Shown: piece by piece, positions 61,401 to 64,000 of the stretch
Position numbering within the stretch: the first letter of the stretch is position 1
How the letters are laid out: the number at the start of each line of letters is the position of its first letter
DNA from: Azolla caroliniana
Taxonomy: Eukaryota; Polypodiophyta
Direction of reading: 5' to 3'
Assembly (NCBI GenBank): GCA_043228905.1
Contig: JBHGNT010000040.1
Coordinates: 124,001-188,000 of the forward strand
Length of the DNA stretch: 64,000 nt
The notes under the pieces: model-generated
The model's database searches: none
Told to the model about the DNA's origin: nothing
Seen by the model: only the letters and a program-made list of their open reading frames with translations
Made by a program: the position numbers and the translations under genes

Positions 61401-64000
61401 ATTAGCTGCGATTCGCATGATTTGAACACTAAAATCCGATATCACACGAGCCAGTTATGAACATTTTAATTTACTCACGCGCTCTTCTCAACTCCCTCCT
61501 CAAATTTGGTAATTTCTTCATGTCTCTCGACCTGAGTTTCAAAATCTTGATTTTCTAATTCCAAATCATAGCTAGTGTTGTTAGCTTCGATTCGCATGTT
61601 TGAACACTAAATTCCGATATCACACAAGCTAGGTATGACAATTTTAATTTACTCACGCGCTCTTCTCAACTCCCTCCTCTAATTTACTAATTTCTTCATG
61701 TCTCTCGACCTGAGTTTCAAAATCTTGATTTTCTAATTCCATATCATAGCTAGTGTTGTTAGCTTCGATTCGCATGTTTGAACACTAAAATCCGATATCA
61801 CACGAGCCAGTTATGAACATTTTAATTTACTCACGCGCTATTCTCAACTCCCTCCTCAAATTTGGTACTTTCTTCATGTCTCTCGACCTGAGTTTCAAAA
61901 TCTTGATTTTTTAATTCCATATCATAGCTAGTGTTGTTAGCTTCGATTCGCATGTTTGAACACAAAAATCGGATATCACACGAGCCAGGTATGACAATTT
62001 TAAATTACTCAGGCGATCTTCTCAAATCCCTCCTCTGATTTACAAATTTCATCATGTCTCTCGACCTGAGTTTCGAAATCTTGATTTTCTAATTCCATAT
62101 CATAGCTAGTGTTGTTAGCTTCGATTCGCATGTTTGAACACAACAATCTCATATCACACGACCCAGGTATGAACATTTTAATTTACTCACGTGCTCTTCT
62201 CCACTCCCTCCTCAAATTTGGTAATTTCTTCATGTCTCTCGACCTGAGTTTCAAAATCTTGATTTTCTAATTCCATATCATAGCTAGTGTTGTTAGCTTC
62301 GATTCGCATGTTTGAACACAGAATTCGGACATCACACGAGGCAGGTATGACAATTTTACTTTACTCAGGCGATCTTCTCAACTCCCTCCTCTGATTTACT
62401 AATTTCATCATGTCTCGCGACCTGAGTTTCGAAATCTTGATTTTTTAATTCCATATCATAGCTAGTGTTGTTAGCTTCGATTCGCATGTGTGAACACAAC
62501 AATCCGATATCACACGAGCCAGGTATGAACATTTTAATTTACTCACGCGCTCCTCTCAACTCCCTCCTCAAATTTGGTAATTTCTTCATGTCTCTCGACC
62601 TGAGTTTCAAAATCTTGATTTTTTAATTTCATATCATAGCTAGTGTTGTTAGCTTCGATTCGCATGATGGAACACTAAAATCGGATATCACACGAGCCAG
62701 GTATGAACATTTTAATTTACTCACTTGCTCTTCTCAACTCCCTCCTCAAATTTGCTAATTTCTTCATGTCTCTCGACCTGATTTCCAAATCTTGATTTTT
62801 TAATTCCATATCATAGCTAGTGTTGTTAGCTTCGATTGGCATGTTTGAACACTAAAATCCGATATCACACAAGCCAGGTATGACAATTTTAATTTACTCA
62901 CTTGCTCTTCACAACTCCCTCCTCTAATTTACTAATTTCTTGATGTCTCTCGACCTGAGTTTCAAAATCTTGATTTTTTAATTCCATATCATAGCTAGTG
63001 TTGTTAGCTTCGATTCGCATGTTTGAACACAGAAATCGGACATCACACGAGGCAGGTATGACAATTTTACTTTACTCAGGCGATCTTCTCAACTCCCTCC
63101 TTTGATTTACTAATTTCATCATGTCTCTCGACCTGAGTTTCACAATCTTGATTTTCTAATTCCATATCATAGCTAGTGTTGTTAGCTTCGATTCGCATGT
63201 TTAAACACTAAAATCAGATATCACTCGAGCCAGGTATGACAATTTTAATTTACTCACGCGCTCTTCTCAACTCCCTCCTCTAATTTACTAATTTCTTCAT
63301 GTCTCTCGACCTGAGGTTCAAAATCTTGATTTTTTAATTCCATATCATAGCTAGTGTTATTAGCTGCGATTCGCATGATTTGAACACTAAAATCCGATAT
63401 CACACGAGCCAGTTATGAACATTTTAATTTACTCACGCGCTATTCTCAACTCCCTCCTCAAATTTGGTAATTTCTTCATGTCTCTCGACCTGAGTTTCAA
63501 AAGCTTGATTTTTTAATTCCATATCATAGCTAGTGTTGTTAGCTTCGATTCGCATGTTTGAACACTAAAATCAGATATCACTCGAGCCAGGTATGAACAT
63601 TTGAATTTACTCACGCGCTCTTCTCAACTCCCTCCTCTAATTTGCTAATTTCTTCATGTCTCTCGACCTGAGTGTCAAAATCTTGATATTTTAATTCCAT
63701 ATCATAGCTAGTGTTGTTAGTTTCGATTCGCATCTTTGAACACTGAAATCCGATATCACTCGAGCCAGGTATGACAATTTTAATTTACTCACGCGCTATT
63801 CTCAACTCCCTCCTCAAATTTGGTAATTTCATCATGTCTCTCGACCTGAGTTTCAAAATCTTGATTTTTTAATTCCATATCATAGCTAGTGTTATTAGCT
63901 GCGATTCGCATGATTTGAACACTAAAATCCGATATCACACGAGCCAGTTATGAACATTTTAATTTACTCACGCGCTCTTCTCAACTCCCTCCTCAAATTT
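58350..64000. repeat. 22-mer HOR, period 3,920 bp, second copy runs off the window
   Basis: Copy 1 is about 58,350-62,269. Copy 2 is 62,270 to the window end and probably continues. Exact-offset markers are gaattcggac (58,401/62,321), the 177 bp unit (58,845/62,765), gattggcatg, cttgatgtctc (59,019/62,939), gaggttcaaaatc and caaaagcttg (about 59,578/63,498). I noticed only about three differences in 1.65 kb, such as cttcagaactcc/cttctcaactcc and gagtctc/gagtttc, so the duplication is recent. Confidence 0.82.
58845..59021. repeat. 177 bp monomer (shortest form)
   Basis: The unit reads cctgatttccaaatcttg where the others have cctgagtttcaaaatcttg. One base is missing and the bases beside the gap are changed, giving 177 bp to the next landmark. 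It also has gattggcatg in place of gattcgcatg, and the next unit begins gatgtctc instead of catgtctc. An identical 177 bp unit lies at 62,765-62,941, exactly 3,920 bp away, as expected from the 22-mer duplication. Confidence 0.85.

Larger units (their letters stand above)
1..64000. repeat. Satellite DNA array, 178-179 bp monomer, about 358 copies
   Basis: The landmark catgtctc recurs every 178 or 179 bp from position 3 to 63,833, a span of 63,830 bp or about 358 units averaging 178.3 bp. Every unit has the same order of landmarks: catgtctctcgacctgag, attccatatcatagctag, cgattcgcatg, gatatcac, a run ending tttactcac, and tcaactccctcc. All units point the same way and nothing foreign interrupts them. 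The first unit is about 35% GC and about 60% pyrimidine on the plus strand. Near-nucleosomal unit length and higher-order structure are what is known of centromeric and other heterochromatic satellites. Assignment to a centromere is inference, because no CENH3/CENP-A data or chromosomal position is available. I do not recognise the satellite family. Confidence 0.98.

Noticed and set aside
1-64000. CRISPR array
   Set aside because: The repeats are 178-179 bp with no unique spacers, no short direct repeat of 23-50 bp separated by variable sequence, and no cas genes.
1-64000. Transposon, LTR element or other insertion inside the array
   Set aside because: Monomer landmarks continue at 177-180 bp throughout. 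There is no gap, target-site duplication, terminal repeat or long open frame.
1-64000. Assembly artefact as an explanation for the paired duplications
   Set aside because: Almost every pair has private substitutions in each copy, and several pairs are nested or displaced, which simple over-assembly would not give. It cannot be fully excluded for the most similar pairs (44-mer, 10-mer, 22-mer) without read data.

Overview
The whole 64 kb is one uninterrupted satellite DNA array. A 178-179 bp monomer (rare 177 and 180 bp forms) repeats head to tail about 358 times in one orientation. I found no gene, transposon, RNA gene, non-satellite spacer or inversion. The first monomer is about 35% GC. A long homogeneous array of near-nucleosome-length monomers with higher-order repeats (HORs) points to a eukaryotic centromere or other constitutive heterochromatin. 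The species cannot be named from the sequence. A plant is my weak preference, because 150-180 bp centromeric monomers with irregular, low-copy HORs are typical there, but animals have satellites of this size too.

Layout: monomers differ by a few linked substitutions, so subfamilies can be followed by eye. Most of the window is tiled by abutting tandem duplications, mostly of 1.5 to 2 copies and with no common period: a 13-mer (2,318 bp, about 1.9-6.1 kb), 10-mer (1,783 bp, 8.1-11.6 kb), 19-mer (3,387 bp, 12.2-19.0 kb), 44-mer (7,842 bp, 19.0-33.3 kb), 17-mer (3,032 bp, 33.6-38.7 kb), 21-mer (3,746 bp, 38.8-46.4 kb), 5-mer (892 bp, 49.5-51.0 and again 54.35-55.85 kb), 4-mer (714 bp, 51.75-53.0 kb), 12-mer (2,138 bp, 57.7-60.6 kb) and 22-mer (3,920 bp, 58.35 kb to beyond the window end). 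Mosaic stretches lie between them. Several blocks also recur at a distance, such as a 3.2 kb block repeated 11,775 bp away.

Two domains can be seen. From 1 to about 33.3 kb a recurring module carries the cgtgacc, ctgaag and ttaagctt/aaccctaaattcgg variants. From about 33.3 kb onward, monomers with the tgcgattcgca dyad, ccaaatcat, a CTCGAG site and the cggacatcacacgaggc variant dominate. The end of the second 44-mer copy is interrupted at the domain boundary and resumes about 5.9 kb downstream.

The only open frames of note are repeated 60-codon minus-strand frames with GTG starts. They follow the repeat periodicity and I do not regard them as genes. Block edges were placed by eye and are good to roughly 50 bp. 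Difference counts are also by eye and are minimum estimates.
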